Source: Crocodylus rhombifer
Taxonomy: Eukaryota; Chordata; Crocodylia; Crocodylidae
Assembly (NCBI GenBank): GCA_038503035.1
Contig: JAVSML010001078.1
Span: 131,972-195,971, forward strand
Length of the DNA stretch: 64,000 bases
Direction: 5' to 3'
Made by a program: the position numbers and the translations under genes. Below the pieces are notes generated by a model. It was not told where the DNA came from. It saw only the letters and a program-made list of their open reading frames with translations, and made no database searches. The first letter of the stretch is position 1. Each line of letters begins with the position of its first letter. Shown piece by piece: positions 22,531-33,554 of this stretch.

Positions 22531-22984
22531 CAGCCCTGCCTTTCTCCAGCCAGAATCTCATATTCCCTGCTATATCTTCTCTAGTGTTTTGCCTAGTTCA
22601 GTGTTTTAGGTCAGATGCCGTGAGCGTACCATGGCTAGTACTCTGTACTACAGGGTGCTTTCCAGTCATGGCAACTCTTTTGTAGTTTCAGTCCCAGAGT
22701 GTGGGCTTCCTGGAGCTATTTGTTCAGTATAACGGCCCTTTGCCCTTCAGTCACCAGCAGCACTGTTTGCATGACAGTTACTCACGTTCAGGAGTTGGCT
22801 GTCGGCTACAGGCAGCCACCGTTTTGTCTTCATCCCACGAGCCTGAAGTCCCTGAGCTGAACCCTGGTAATTGCTTTGGCCACCAGGCCACTGAGACATC
22901 CACATCCTCTCTGCCCCAATGACTTTTGAAGAAAAGACTGAGAAAGGCCTTCCCTGGTAGACCCTACAGACTGGGGGTTGGGAG
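22531..22984. other. No gene recognised
   Basis: A possible second tRNA-like piece at about 22,845-22,905 (GAGCTGAACCCTGG ... CCACCAGGCCACTGAG) is too degraded to call. Confidence 0.35.
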
Positions 22985-23100
22985 AGCGCTGGGGAGAAGG
23001 CGACATGAGTTCAAGTCCCCTGGGGCACAAGTGGAGGCTGATCCTTGGTTTCTCACAGCCAGATACACGTCCTAACTGCTGGGCTAATAGGTCTTCATTG
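22985..23100 (+). repeat. Palindromic tRNA-like repeat
   Basis: GAGCGCTGGGGAGAAGG, then GAGTTCAAGTCCCCTGG (B-box-like), and 60 bases later CACGTCCTAACTGCTGGGC, the complement of a tRNA-like A-box half. It fits a repeat built of two opposed tRNA-like halves. Confidence 0.45.
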
Positions 23101-23184
23101 CCATCACCACCTCCTCCCAATGCAGCAGTCAGGCTTTAACCCCAATGCATTGGGGCTGGGGGGGTGTTTTTTCAAGGCCTTACC

Positions 23185-23568
23185 AGGAGAGATTGGGGGA
23201 CCTGGATCTCTTCAGCCTTTGCAGGAGGAGGCTGAGGGGTCTTGTGGTTGCCTAGAAATTCATCGGGGGGACAGCAAGGAATAGGAGACGCTGCGTTCAC
23301 CAGGGCAGGACCAACGGCCACAAACTGACGGGCAGCAGATTCAGGTCAGACATCAGGAAGAACGTCTTCATGGTAAGGGTGGCCAAAATTTGGAACGGGC
23401 TCCCAAGGGAGGTGGTGCTCTCCCCCACCCCGGGGGTCTTCAAGAGGAGACTGGCCATGCACCTGGCTGGGGTCGTCTAACCCCAGCGCTCTTTTCTGCC
23501 CGGGCAGGGGGTTGGACTCGATGACCTACTGAGGTCCCTTCCGACCCGAACATCTATACATCTATGAA
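23185..23568 (+). mobile_element. CR1 LINE 3' region, distinct subfamily
   Basis: Plus strand: GACCTGGATCTCTTCAGCC, CACAAACTGACGGGCAGCAG, then a terminus GGGGGTTGGACTCGATGACC, GAGGTCCCTTCCGACCCG and repeated ATCTATACATCTATGA. The 3' UTR with CTAACCCCAGCGCTC marks the same subfamily as the insert at 32,499-33,554 (C-type). Confidence 0.85.
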
Positions 23569-23872
23569 ATAACACTGTGTGCTACATGTGCTATGTGTGT
23601 GTGTATGCGAACTCATGAAATGTATGCGAACTCATGAAAACTTGTGCTATGTGTGAGTGTGTGCGTGTGTATACGTGTGTGTGTGAACTCATGAAGTGAG
23701 CTTCAACTCATGAAATGAAAACGTGTGCTACATGTGTGTGCATGCGCTCCTGAAATGAGCATCAGCTCCTGAAAACTTGTGCTCTGTGTGTGTGTGTGTG
23801 TGTGAACTCATGAAGTCAGCTTCATCTCATGAAATCATGTGCTATGCGTGTGTATGCGTGTGTGCATGCACA
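23569..23872 (+). repeat. TG-rich minisatellite
   Basis: Five degenerate units start near 23,577, 23,642, 23,722, 23,776 and 23,836. Each holds (T/C)(G/A)TGTGCT(A/C), a TG run and one or two copies of AACTCATGAA. It begins right after a CR1 3' terminus. Unit length varies from about 54 to 80 bp with the TG runs. Confidence 0.75.
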
Positions 23873-25124
23873 CTTCGGTTTGTCTCCAAGGAACAAATCT
23901 ACCCTCCTTCTGCTTGTCTCGATGAAAGACCTAGAGCAAGGCCTGTCTTTCCAGGGGCTAAATCCTGTCCCCTCAGCGGTGCTGGATGCGAATGGAAGGG
24001 GTGTCCTAGCAAGACCCAAGAGAGACCTCTCTCAAGATTGTGACTTGGGCTGTAGGATGCAGGTGGTGAACCCAGGACTCCCCTGCATTTTCCCCACCTT
24101 AGCTGCCAGAGCTGTTGCCTGCACCGGGGAGGGCAACCATCACCCCCTTTGCCATGTCTACTAGGCCACCCCCTCCCCTTCCTTTGGCAACCTGCTCCCG
24201 ACACAAAAAGAAGTCTATTCATGGCCTGGCAGGGGGAAGATTAATACTGTCAGGGAAAGAATTTCTAAATGAAATGACTTCAAAAGAGAAATACCTTGGA
24301 TGAAGGGGAGCTGGGAATGCATGATTGAAGGCAAGAGAAAGGAGCCAGTGCCAGCTGGCAAAAGGCCTCTTGTGCGAGAGAGAAAAACCTTGATATTTGG
24401 GCTGACACCGGCTGCCCAGCTCTGTGAATTGGCAGCTCTGCTTCTATCCCAGCTTACCTCTCCCCCGGCTCCTGGCTGGTACATATTTTAGGGCACGCTG
24501 GGCCAAAGACCGCCCCAGGTAGAGCAAAGAAGTCTTTGAAGGCAATGTTAGAAGCACATTGCAAATCCCTCCTGGGAAAACTGACCTCCTTATCCCTTCA
24601 TCCTGCTCAGTCCGCTGTAGCAATACTGATTAAATCCCTGATGGATTGCAGACCCCCTGAGTCAAGTTTTCTCCCCCGCACACGGAGCAGGGAAGCCACT
24701 GGGTTGTTGTTTTTCCTCCTAGCTCCATCCCAGATCTTCTTCAGGCGACTGAATGAGATGAGTAACCTCCCCTGTGGGCAGCCGGACTGAGCGCACGCTT
24801 CCTTTTTGGATGTCCATTCAGTGGAAATTTCTTTTATGAGGTGTCTCAAGGAGTCTGAAGTCAGTGTTGAAGCGAGGGGAAGTGAAACGTAAGACTAGAG
24901 GTGCCCGCAGCCACCTTGTTCTCAAGGGGGCAAGGTCACGGCAGAGATGGGTGTTGCTACGCTGGCTCTTGCTGATCAAGGGGCATGAGGTGGGTTCAAG
25001 TGAGCAGGGGTCTCAGCAACAGATCTGGTTTTTGCACATGCTTGCCTTTTAAAAATGCCCCAGTTTGGCATGCGTGCGCTCAGCCGTCATGGAGGAAGAG
25101 AGGACCGCGATCTGTTCAGTTCAT
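23873..25124. other. No gene recognised
   Basis: Frames up to 111 codons (23,829-24,164, plus) lack any motif. A GC-rich part at 24,000-24,200 is without CpG clustering. Confidence 0.4.
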
Positions 25125-25300
25125 TGTCCCCTGTCCCCAGAAGTCCTTTTCTGCTGCCTAGCCCATCCCCCCCCGGCCTTCCCCGGTGCAGGGGATCGTT
25201 CCCTCCTCAGTGCAGGACTTTTCGCTTGTCCTTGTTGAACCTCAGGAGATTTCTTTTAGTCCAAACCTCCAGTTTCTCTAAGTCTCTCCGAATTGCCAGC
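25125..25300 (-). mobile_element. CR1 LINE fragment, RT thumb region
   Basis: The complement of CAAGGACAAGCGAAAAGTCCTGCACTG-type sequence (25,200-25,225) encodes the NKDKRKVLH block, and the complement of 25,130-25,150 the AEKDF block that follows. No 3' terminus is present. Confidence 0.65.
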
Positions 25301-26101
25301 TGCTAAACAAGCTAGTTACGAAACAGCATACGTGAATGGTACCCCATAGTTGTAAAGCTAACCCTCAGCTCTTGTAAAAATTGTGCTTTGGGACCTGGCA
25401 CTGTCATATCATACTGTGGCTTTGCATCTTATCTTCCAGCAGCACAGCTCCCAAATCCCACACCAGCTGACAATAAAAAAAAGGTCATTTAGTGAATCAC
25501 CATCATTCATTTCCTGGCAGTTCTCCAGTGCAAATGCCAGCCAGTCCTGCTTAGCTTGTGACACATGATGAAATGCTGCTTGGTTGAAAGAGGGATTGTC
25601 ATTTTCCCCTCCTTCAAAATGCCTTGTCTCATCTTCTCCAATAACTCCTTAATTAGGAGGAAGGGAGGAGGTGAAAGAGGCAGGGCTGGGGATGTCAGGT
25701 GTTGCGTGTGGAGGAAAAGTGACGCTCCTTGTGGCTTGAGCTTGGCTAACGAGTCGTGTCTTTGGTGAACCGACTCCACTGAGTTAGCGCAGGCTCGGGT
25801 AGGCAGTGATGAGTCAAGGGAAATCTCCAGGAGGATTGTGCATGCAAACAAAACAGGACTTCTCATGCAGCAGGACAGAGAGCTTTCATCATCCTAGACC
25901 GGCCTCCGATGGGTTTCGCCTCAAGGACTCCCATTTCTATTAAGGAGCGTTTATATTGTGGTAACTCCTACAAGCCAAAGCCGCCGCTATGGGTACGTGC
26001 GAGGCAATGTGCAAACACGGAAAATGGAAGTCATTTGCTCTCCTGGGTGGGCCACAGCATGAGCAAAATGCCATTGACTCGAGCAAATAAAAGGCTCTGG
26101 C
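25301..26101. other. No gene recognised
   Basis: A frame of 119 codons (25,507-25,866, minus) has no motif. Nothing repetitive was seen. Confidence 0.4.
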
Positions 26102-26421
26102 CAGGGGTGTCAAATATATGGTTCATGAGCCTTGAAGAGCTGTTGCATCTGGCCCAGGGGCTGCTGGTAGAAGTTGGGGGCATGGCCCCTGAAGAAGTCA
26201 GGGCCCCCGGGCCCCACTGGACGTGGCCATCAAAGCTAGGGAGGTGAGCGAGGGCTTTGCTGATACAGGCCTGCTCTCCCTGCTGCCCCTTGGCCCCAGC
26301 ATCACCAGACCCCTGCCACCGCCATCGGACCTTCTCCCTCTCCCCTGGACCCCTTCCACAGCTGCACCCATTGCCGTTTCAGCCACCGGCCTCACAGACC
26401 CAGATGAGTTTGACACCCCCG
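26102..26421. mobile_element. hAT-like non-autonomous element, 320 bp
   Basis: Left end CAGGGGTGTCAAA and inverse of the right end CGGGGGTGTCAAA match at 12 of 13 positions and are of hAT type (CAGGGGTGTCAAA). Flanks GCTCTGGC and GATGAGTC match at only 4 of 8, so a target duplication is not shown. The interior is GC-rich and non-coding. Confidence 0.6.
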
Positions 26422-27030
26422 GATGAGTCTGTGCTAGACTGCCAGGCTGTGGTAGCTGGTTCGGGGGCCTCGCTACAGCTTCAGCGGGCTGACTTCAAGC
26501 CTGGATTCAGACGTCTGCTGAAGGTTGCCACCACTCAGCCCAGCTGCAGATGAATATTGGTCATTCAGGCTAGAGAGTCCAAGTCAGCCGGACGTGACGG
26601 CGGCTGCATCACTCGTCTGTGTGCTAGGTGGGAGCAGAAAGGTGGCTTGACTCTGGAAGACCGCTAGCGTCTTTGCAACCACCGCACCTGAGCGCCCTTG
26701 AGTCATGCCATCCGTGACCTGACTCATCCAGGTAGCTCAGCTAACATCACCACTGACTTCCACCTTATGCCTGTGCAAAATGCATAGCAGGTATTGAGAA
26801 CTATTTTTAAAGCATCTTGCGTGAAGGCAATGCAGGGGGGAAGCAGAGGAGAGACAGGCCCAATTCCTGCCAGCGCCTGACATGACTGTGGCTGGCTTGT
26901 GGCGTGACATGTAGATACCAGATAGCAGATGCTCTTGCTGTCTTGATGTCAGATGCGGTCTCCGCTCCCAGATCCCCTAATGAGTTAGAGGCAGATTTGT
27001 ATCAGTCCTAACGGCGGTGACCCGCTGGGT
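26422..27030. other. No gene recognised
   Basis: Mixed sequence with small purine-rich patches (26,830-26,860). Confidence 0.4.
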
Positions 27031-27230
27031 CAGGGGTGGCCAATTCGTGGTGTGCAGCAGACTGGGCAGGGAGCAGCATGGCAGATAGGGAAGGAAGCAG
27101 AAAGCAGAGCAGGAGATTGGGTAGGGAGCACAGGGCTGGGGACAGAAAGCTGAGCAGCAGATCAGGGAAGGGGATCAGAACGGCACTCGGGGAGGATCCA
27201 GGAGGCCTGCCAAAGAGGTTGGCCTCCTTG
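27031..27230 (+). mobile_element. Purine-rich hAT-like repeat (copy 1)
   Basis: Starts CAGGGGTGGCCAATTCG; the inverse of the right end is CAAGGAGGCCAACCTC. The interior is a purine-rich, internally repetitive run of AGCAGAT(x)GGGAAGG-type units. An inverted relative lies at 35,705-35,909, sharing GGGAAGGGGATC and GGCACTCGG. No target duplication is evident. Confidence 0.5.
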
Positions 27231-27529
27231 CACGAGACTATTGCAGCAGTGATCTAAACAGCTCGTTAACTGAATGATGCTAAGAGAGAAATCAATAGGC
27301 TGCTGACCATTGCCCCAGCGTCCTCCTGTATTAACACCATCAAGCCACCACTGTCTCAAATTAGCCTCGTGCTCCGTTACATCTTGGCAGCAGGATCATC
27401 ACCCCCTCTGCCCACACACGCCGGCTGTGATGAGCTCAGAGACCCAATAGCAGCCCACAGCAAGAAAATGATAGTGTGAAAATCAGAAGTGAGTTCAAGA
27501 CACGAGTTTAGATACAGAACTTTATCATA
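27231..27529. other. No gene recognised
   Basis: Short unassigned stretch between a purine-rich repeat and a CR1 3' end. Confidence 0.35.
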
Positions 27530-27612
27530 ACCTAAAGGACGTAGCTGGGGCTGGTCCTGCTTGAGCAGGGGGGTGGACTAGACGTGACCTCCCTCATGTC
27601 CTATGATTGCAT
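27530..27612 (+). mobile_element. CR1 LINE 3' end, very short
   Basis: GTAGCTGGGGCTGGTCCTGC, TTGAGCAGGGGGGTGGACTAG, and an end at TCCTATGATTG. Only the last ~80 bases are present. Confidence 0.8.
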
Positions 27613-27744
27613 AACCTGAACTTTTCCAGGATTCAGGGATTATTTATCATTTGGTTATCTGGTTTAGGAACAGGCTCGCTCACTATTTGGGTTCTACCCT
27701 TTGTTACTTACAATGAGGATACCCACCGGAGCTCCCAGGCACCC

Positions 27745-28043
27745 CAGACTGGTGCTTCTCAACCCTTTTAGACTCGTGTTTAGGTTCAAGGAACACCTTG
27801 GAAAATGCCAACTCTTCATTTTCACTCGCATTTTGATTGCAGAAAAATAGTAGAGGAAGTCTTGCGTTGCAAAGACCTTAGAAAGACAACAGGGCAGAAG
27901 GGTTTGGCACTATGGGTTCCTAGCTGAAATCTCCATGTTTAGCCTGGGAATCACATGCAGGCGTCTGCACCTCTAATGGTGCTAATATTGTGCGGCACCC
28001 TTAAAAGGGATCTCACGGCACCCCAATGAGAATCACGACCTTG
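27745..28043 (+). mobile_element. hAT-like non-autonomous element (copy 1)
   Basis: Starts near CAGACTGGTGCTTCTCAACC and ends near ATGAGAATCACGACCTTG (inverse CAAGGTCGTGATTCTCAT; 12 of 18 match). It is collinear with 48,563-48,901: GATTCAAGGAACxC, CACCTTGGAAAAT, ATTGCAGAAAAATA, and TGGCACCCTTxAAA. Exact ends and target duplication are not settled. Confidence 0.6.
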
Positions 28044-29149
28044 TCACCCGGGTAGGTTTTTCTGGATCAGCTCTAGGAGAAGGGAGGTTTTTGGAGGCTC
28101 TATGAGGACATACCCCCCCTTATTAAGAACAGGAAGTGGCATAAGACAACAGGAAGTTGACCTAGGAAGGAGAAGTAGGCCTGAGTCAGCAGCACATGCG
28201 ACATTTATTCTTCTAAATATGAAGAAATGGGTGGAGAGGAAGTTAAAATGACCAACGCTTGAGAGTCGCCTCACCTTCCCCGTCTTGTACCCACCTACCC
28301 ACTTCATTATGCTCATCCTTAGCATGGCTTATGCAGAGTTACTACCATTTTACCGTATACTTCTCCCCTCGCCCTTCTCAGGAATCACCCCTTCTTGAGA
28401 ATCGCCTCAAATCCTATAGGCTACTTCTAACATTAGCGTTGTGAATATTCATATCCGCATTAGCTGGAGGCCATGCCACGATGGCCGCTGGTTGCTGCTA
28501 CCATCAGTTCTTTCACTTCTGCAGTTTTATCCCCAAAAGTTCAAGACACCACTTCTGCGCCTGTCTGCTTTCCTCACTCCAGCCATTCATCCCGTATCCT
28601 AAATCCGACGATTAAAGGTTACTTACCAGTCATTACCCAACCCTGCTAGGCCTCAGGCCTTACTTGTGCCAGACCTGCACATGGCCTTGGTCCTGTGGGA
28701 TTCTTGCTCGCGTTACTGCCTTATCTCACTGTTGCTTTTAGTGCTGGCCATATTTTAAGCTGCCAGCCACAACACCAATGGGGAGGACAGAATTTGGCAG
28801 CGCTGCTGTGGATGCTTGTGGTGATTGATGGCTGCAGCAGGGAGCTTGCCGAGCTAGGAGAGTAAGGTGTGTTTCTCTTGGCTACCGAGAGCCAGAAGAG
28901 CAGGGGAGATAGCAGTAGTAGCTCCAACCACATCATTAAGCACATACACAGAAGCACGCACCTAAATGGCTCCAAGTCACTGAACAGACACAAGAACCAG
29001 GTCATTCAGCACAAGGAGAAATGTAGAGGAGAGAAAATGGGATAAGAAGGGGGCTCAGTGGATACGAGAGGGGATGTTTAGCAGCCAGGGAAGTGATGGC
29101 TGCTTTGGGCCCAAGTGGGGATGAAATGAAGGAAGATTCTTGCTGCTTT
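28044..29149. other. No gene recognised
   Basis: Unassigned. A 94-codon minus frame (28,721-29,005) is leucine/serine-rich but shows no domain. Confidence 0.4.
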
Positions 29150-29425
29150 GCTTTTGACAGGACAAGGAGCAACAGGCTCAAGCTGCAGCAAGGGAGGTTT
29201 AAGTTGGAAATAAGGAAAAAACTTCCTCACTAGGAGAGCGGTGAAGCACTGAAATGGGTTCCCCAGAGAGGTGGTGCAATCTCTATCCTGGGAGGTTTTG
29301 AAGACCCGGCTCGACGAAGCCTCGCCTGGGATGATGCAGCTGGGGCTGGTCCTGCTCGGAGCGGCGGGTTGGACAGGGGGTGACCCCCTGAGCTCCCTCC
29401 CACCTGAATTTTCTAGGATTCCCTT
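29150..29425 (+). mobile_element. CR1 LINE 3' region
   Basis: Plus strand: GGACAAGGAGCAACAGGCTC, CTGCAGCAAGGGAGG, GAAGCACTGAAATGGGTTCC, then TTTTGAAGACCCGGCTCGAC and the terminus with GGTCCTGCTCGGAGCGG. An extra GGGTGACCCCC alters the usual CTAGATGTGACC block. Confidence 0.88.
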
Positions 29426-29584
29426 CTCTGCTCCTCACCTGCTTGCCAAGTCTGCTCCCGCCCCCAGCTACCGCCTCTGACCTCTGCCGCCGAAAACTCA
29501 GGACCGTTGAGAAACAAACTGGGCCAAGGCAGGGGTCCCCTTTAAGGAAAAAGACTCCCCTTCATCAGCGCGCTTTTTTAAACA

Positions 29585-29605
29585 CCCCCCCCCCCCCCCC
29601 CCCCC
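29585..29605 (+). repeat. Poly-C tract, 21 C
   Basis: Uninterrupted run of 21 cytosines after AACA. The length in a real genome may vary or be misread. Confidence 0.9.
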
Positions 29606-30298
29606 GCTCACCCAGCTATTCCTTTTGCTGCAATGGAAGGAATAACAAAAAAAAATTTATATATCAGCATTTTTAAATAGATGCGACGTTTTCAAAGGAA
29701 CCGAGTAAACAGTTTATCCCTCAAGGACAAACAATATTTTTGCTTCTCTAAACAAGTTGTCTGTGCCATGTAGAATTACTGCAAACCACAGGGATAGCAT
29801 GTCTGAGCCGAGGGATCTGGGGAGCCAGAGCTCTCATGCGGCACCTCTTCCACTCCCTGCGTGGACGAGGTCTTACAGAAATGAATGTACAATGCTGGGC
29901 ACCGTCCCCTGCTAAGTCAGCGGAGGCTGTAGGCCAAGGAATGCCACATACTGTATGTTGGCGGAGGGCCCTGAAACTGTAGCCTGTGAGCTTTTTCACC
30001 ATGCACCAGGGCACATAACTGCAAACCTCCCCCACTCTCTCCCATCAGCATCAGATTCCTGCCTGAGGAGTGAGCGGTGAGATCAGCTCGCATGATCTAT
30101 CGAGCGCTTGTTTTCTCCTAGAGATGGCCGGCGAGTTTGGCAAACTTACTTCTTAGCAGCCCCTCGGGAGCCATCATGCCGTAGCGAGTCTCAGCAACAA
30201 GTGAGCCAGGTTTCCCCCCTCTCTCTCGTCTTTGCAGTGGGATCATATTGCAGAAGATAAAGTGGGATTTGGGAGAAAAGAGGCGAGTCCTTCAGGGC
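29606..30298. other. No gene recognised
   Basis: Includes an A run with TTTATATAT at 29,647-29,665 and mixed sequence. Confidence 0.4.
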
Positions 30299-30407
30299 CA
30301 GATCCAAGGACTTTCAGGGACCTCTGGGACAGAGGGTTGGGGTTAAGGTTATGGTTAAGGTTAGCATTAGGGTTAGCGTTAGAGGTCCCTGAAAGTCTAT
30401 GGATCTG
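30299..30407. repeat. Foldback with telomere-like loop
   Basis: Two 27-base arms (30,299-30,325 and 30,381-30,407) are inverse complements at 25 of 27 positions; they include ACTTTCAGGGACCTCT and AGAGGTCCCTGAAAGT. The 55-base loop carries degenerate telomere-like GGTTAA/GGTTAG/GGGTTAG units. A single strand could fold into a stable hairpin. The class of element is unknown. Confidence 0.75.
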
Positions 30408-32254
30408 GGAGTTCAGAAATACAGATCCCAAGTGCCCAAAGCAAGTGACTGAGTCCCGGGTCCAAGAGAAACATGGACGTATGTACAAAGAGAAGATTGG
30501 GAGAAGGACGGAGGAGCACCGTCTTCCTTGACAGCAGCTTAGCTTTGCTCTCATCACTCCCAGTAGGAGACGGTGACTGGTTTGAAAGAGGGAGTCTTTG
30601 CTAAAGGCCTTTACTGCATTGCTGCTGTGGCGTAGAGTAGAAGATAGCAGGCATAAAAGGATAAAATAGATAAAAGGGCAGCTCGTCACAGGCTCTTCCC
30701 TGGACCATTACTCTTTCACCTATCCCCAGTAAAGAAGCAATTTCCAGGTAATGGAGAGCCAGCTTAACCAATCATCTTAAATATTCCCTTTAAAAAACAG
30801 CCATTGTATCATTACTCTGAATTCACTGACTTTTTAATGCTTTTTAATGGTTACAACATCCTTGTCCTGAGTTTATTTTTCCCTTTAAATTCCTGATGTG
30901 CTCTCCACCTTAAATCCAGTTCAGCATCGTTTTTATCTGGGAATATGCAGATGTCTATTCACTGACCATCTTTAAGAAATATTCACTTGGTATTTCAGGT
31001 GACCTTTTCAGTTCCTCGTGTTAATGATTTATAAGGCTTTTCCCCTCAACCACAGCTTTCAATATATGCAATTAACTGATGGGGAAAAAAAACCAGGGAG
31101 GCGGATTATTCATTCCAAACCTCCACCAAAAAGGAAAATGCCTCCAACATGCAAAGTAAATGTTCTCTGATCGAGTCATCCAGGAAGAAGCAACTAGCAG
31201 AGGCTTTTGGTGGGTCTGGCTTATACTGCGCTCAGGTGGAGAACTGGATTCAGGGGGGGGAATACAGTTTTTCATCCCTCGAGGGAAAAGAAGGGGAAAA
31301 ACAAATCCTCGTGCCAACTCCGAGAAGTTTTTCTTGGGCCCATCACAAAATTAGCTGGAGCTTGAAGTTAATTGATCATGTAGGCAGATGAAACAAGTTT
31401 TGAATAGCTATAAATAGGAGCAAGCTTGTTTTCTGCACAGCTGTAAATCTGATCTCGAGAGTTCGTCTTAAGCTCACTGTGAACGTTCACAGAGCGAAGG
31501 GGGGAAAGAAGCAGAAGCACAAAGCAGACAGAAATTGGCAGGAGCCGCTCCTCCAAGATGGGAAGACGACGGGAATTTGAGTTTGCAGATGTTGTGGCCT
31601 GACAGAGATTACCTGTCTAACCCCCTCCACTACCACCCCATGGAGGCAACATCCAGCTGTTTCTTTTTTTTTTTTTGGCTGTTGTTTTTTCCAGAGTTTG
31701 GCAATCCGTTAAGGATGCCGGAGGGCGGATGGGTGCTGTTAGGTGAGGTATCGGCATGTCGGTCTGCTGTGGAAGGAGCACCGGCTCAAGGACCCAGCCG
31801 TGATCTGGAAGCTGGAGGTTCGATGCAGGGACAGCCACACTGCTGGTGCTCTCATTAATCAAGAGAGAAAATTAGATGATTAACTCGCACAATTGCATGT
31901 AGGAAGTAGAAACGCACATGCGCAGATGTCCTTGTCCTGCCCAAAATTTCTCCCTTGCACTTGCAAACCTCAGGGTTAGGTCCCCAAAGCAGCTGCGAAC
32001 CTGAGAGAACCGACAACTCGGTAGAAGAGGAATTCCCAAGTGATATAGAGCTATTATAAGGGGCACGAGAGTGTAAGAGTCAAAGGTGGTGTGGCCAAAA
32101 TACCATGGTGCTCCATGGATGGTCAGGTGACAGGACAACTTCTTGGAGTCCAATGCAGGAAGATGCAAGCCCTGAAGCTGCTCTATGTTGCACCAAAGGT
32201 GGAACTGGCTTCAGAGCAAGGTTGGACAGACACTTGTCTAGGGACAAGGGAGCT
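30408..32254. other. Repeat-poor stretch
   Basis: Mostly single-copy-looking sequence. AT-rich part at 30,720-31,070; T run at 31,663-31,676; a perfect MEF2-type site CTATAAATAG at 31,408-31,417. A 148-codon minus frame (30,243-30,689) partly reads the telomere-like loop and has no domain. Confidence 0.4.
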
Positions 32255-32498
32255 TAAACACAAAAAGGAAGCTTACAGGAAGGGAAAGTTGGACAAACAA
32301 CTTGGGAGGAGTATAAGAATATTGCTTGGGCATGCAGGGGTGAAGTCCGGAAGGCCAAAGCACAATTTGCAGCAAGGAAAGTTCAGGTTGGATATTAAGA
32401 AAAACTCTCTCACAAGGAGGGGGGTGAAGCACTGGAGCAGGTTGCCCAGAGAGGGGGTGCAGTCTCCAACACTGGAGGTTTTGAAGACCTGGCTAAAA
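32255..32498 (+). mobile_element. Older CR1 with RT deleted, 5' half (continues at 33,555)
   Basis: Bases 32,255-32,362 encode, with one frameshift, the endonuclease-RT linker (KKEAYRKGKL, then EEYKNIAWACRGEVRKAKAQF). At about 32,363 the sequence jumps straight to the post-RT block QQGKFRLDIKKNSLTRRGVK. The whole RT is therefore absent. The 3' part is interrupted at TGGCTAAA (32,498) by a younger CR1 and resumes at 33,555. Confidence 0.75.
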
Positions 32499-33554
32499 GG
32501 GCAGTGCACCCCCGATGGCGGGGAGGGGCCACCCCCAGGGGGGACTACACTGCGGCTGCTCGGGGCTGCAGGGGGGGTCAGGAGGGCCATGGCAGAGATG
32601 GGACTGGGACGAGCTTCCCGGGTCAAGGACAACAAGAAGTCCTTCTTTAAATACACAGGGGGCAAAAAGAAGGTACCAGGTAACATGGAGCCCCTGCAAG
32701 ACATGCTGGGAAATTTGGTCATCACACTGGACAGCAAAGCTAACCTTTTTAACGACTTCTCTGCCTCCATTTTCCTGAGCAGGGACTGGATCAGCCCCCC
32801 CACTAGAGCCCCCTCAGGCCCCCGGGAAGCGCACCCAGGCCCAGGGTCAGGGAGGATCTAGTCAGGGACGTCTGGCAGGACTGGACGTATTTAAATCAGC
32901 AGGTCTGGACGATCTCCACCCCGAGTGCTGAGGGAATCGGCTGCAGTCATTGCGGGACCCCGGCACGGCTGTACGAGCACCCGTGGGGCTCTGGCATGGG
33001 GCCGGAGGGCTGGGAGAGGCCAGCGTGGTTCCCGTCTTCAAAAAGGGGAGGAAGGAGGACCCGGGGACTATAGGGCAGTCAGTCTTACCTTGATCCTGGG
33101 GAAGATTTTTGAGAGAGTTATCTTGGTGCATGTTCATGAGGGGCCAGGGGGGAGATTATGCTCAGGGGCAACCCACACGGGTTCATCAGTGCCTTCTACG
33201 ATCAGATCACCAGATCATCAGATGCAGGGGGAGCAGTGGATATCGTCTTCCTCGACTTTTGGAAGGCCTCGACACTGTCTCTCACCCCGTTCCAGACCAG
33301 GAATAGCGGTCACAAGCCGGCAGAGGGAGATTCAGACTCGACATCAGGAGGCGCGACTTCACGGTCAGGGCGGCTGGGGTCTGGGACCAGCTTCCAAGAG
33401 AAGTGGTGCAGGCTCCTGCCCTGGGGGTTTTCAAGAGGAGGTTAGACGAGCACCTTGCTGGGGTCCTTTGACCCCAGTACTCTTTCCTGCCATGGCGGGG
33501 GGTCGGACTCGATGATCTGCTCAGGTCCCTTCTGTCCCTAGAAACTGTGAAACC
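32499..33554 (+). mobile_element. C-type CR1 inserted into an older CR1, RT core deleted
   Basis: Order: linker with KDNKKSFFKYTGGKKK (about 32,625-32,672), SKANLFNDFSASIF, RT N-terminal remnants (FKKGRKEDPG, then FLDFWKAS followed by TVSHPV in shifted frames), then a sudden join at about 33,292 to the post-RT block (RNSGHKPAEG, which in copy C reads NNGHKLAEGRSRLDIRRRDF) and the C-type 3' end. The FADD active-site region and some 0.9 kb relative to copy C at 52,569-54,197 are missing. Confidence 0.8.

Noticed and set aside
30243..30689. 148-codon minus frame with an Asn/Leu repeat
   Set aside because: The apparent protein repeat is the telomere-like loop of the foldback read in frame.
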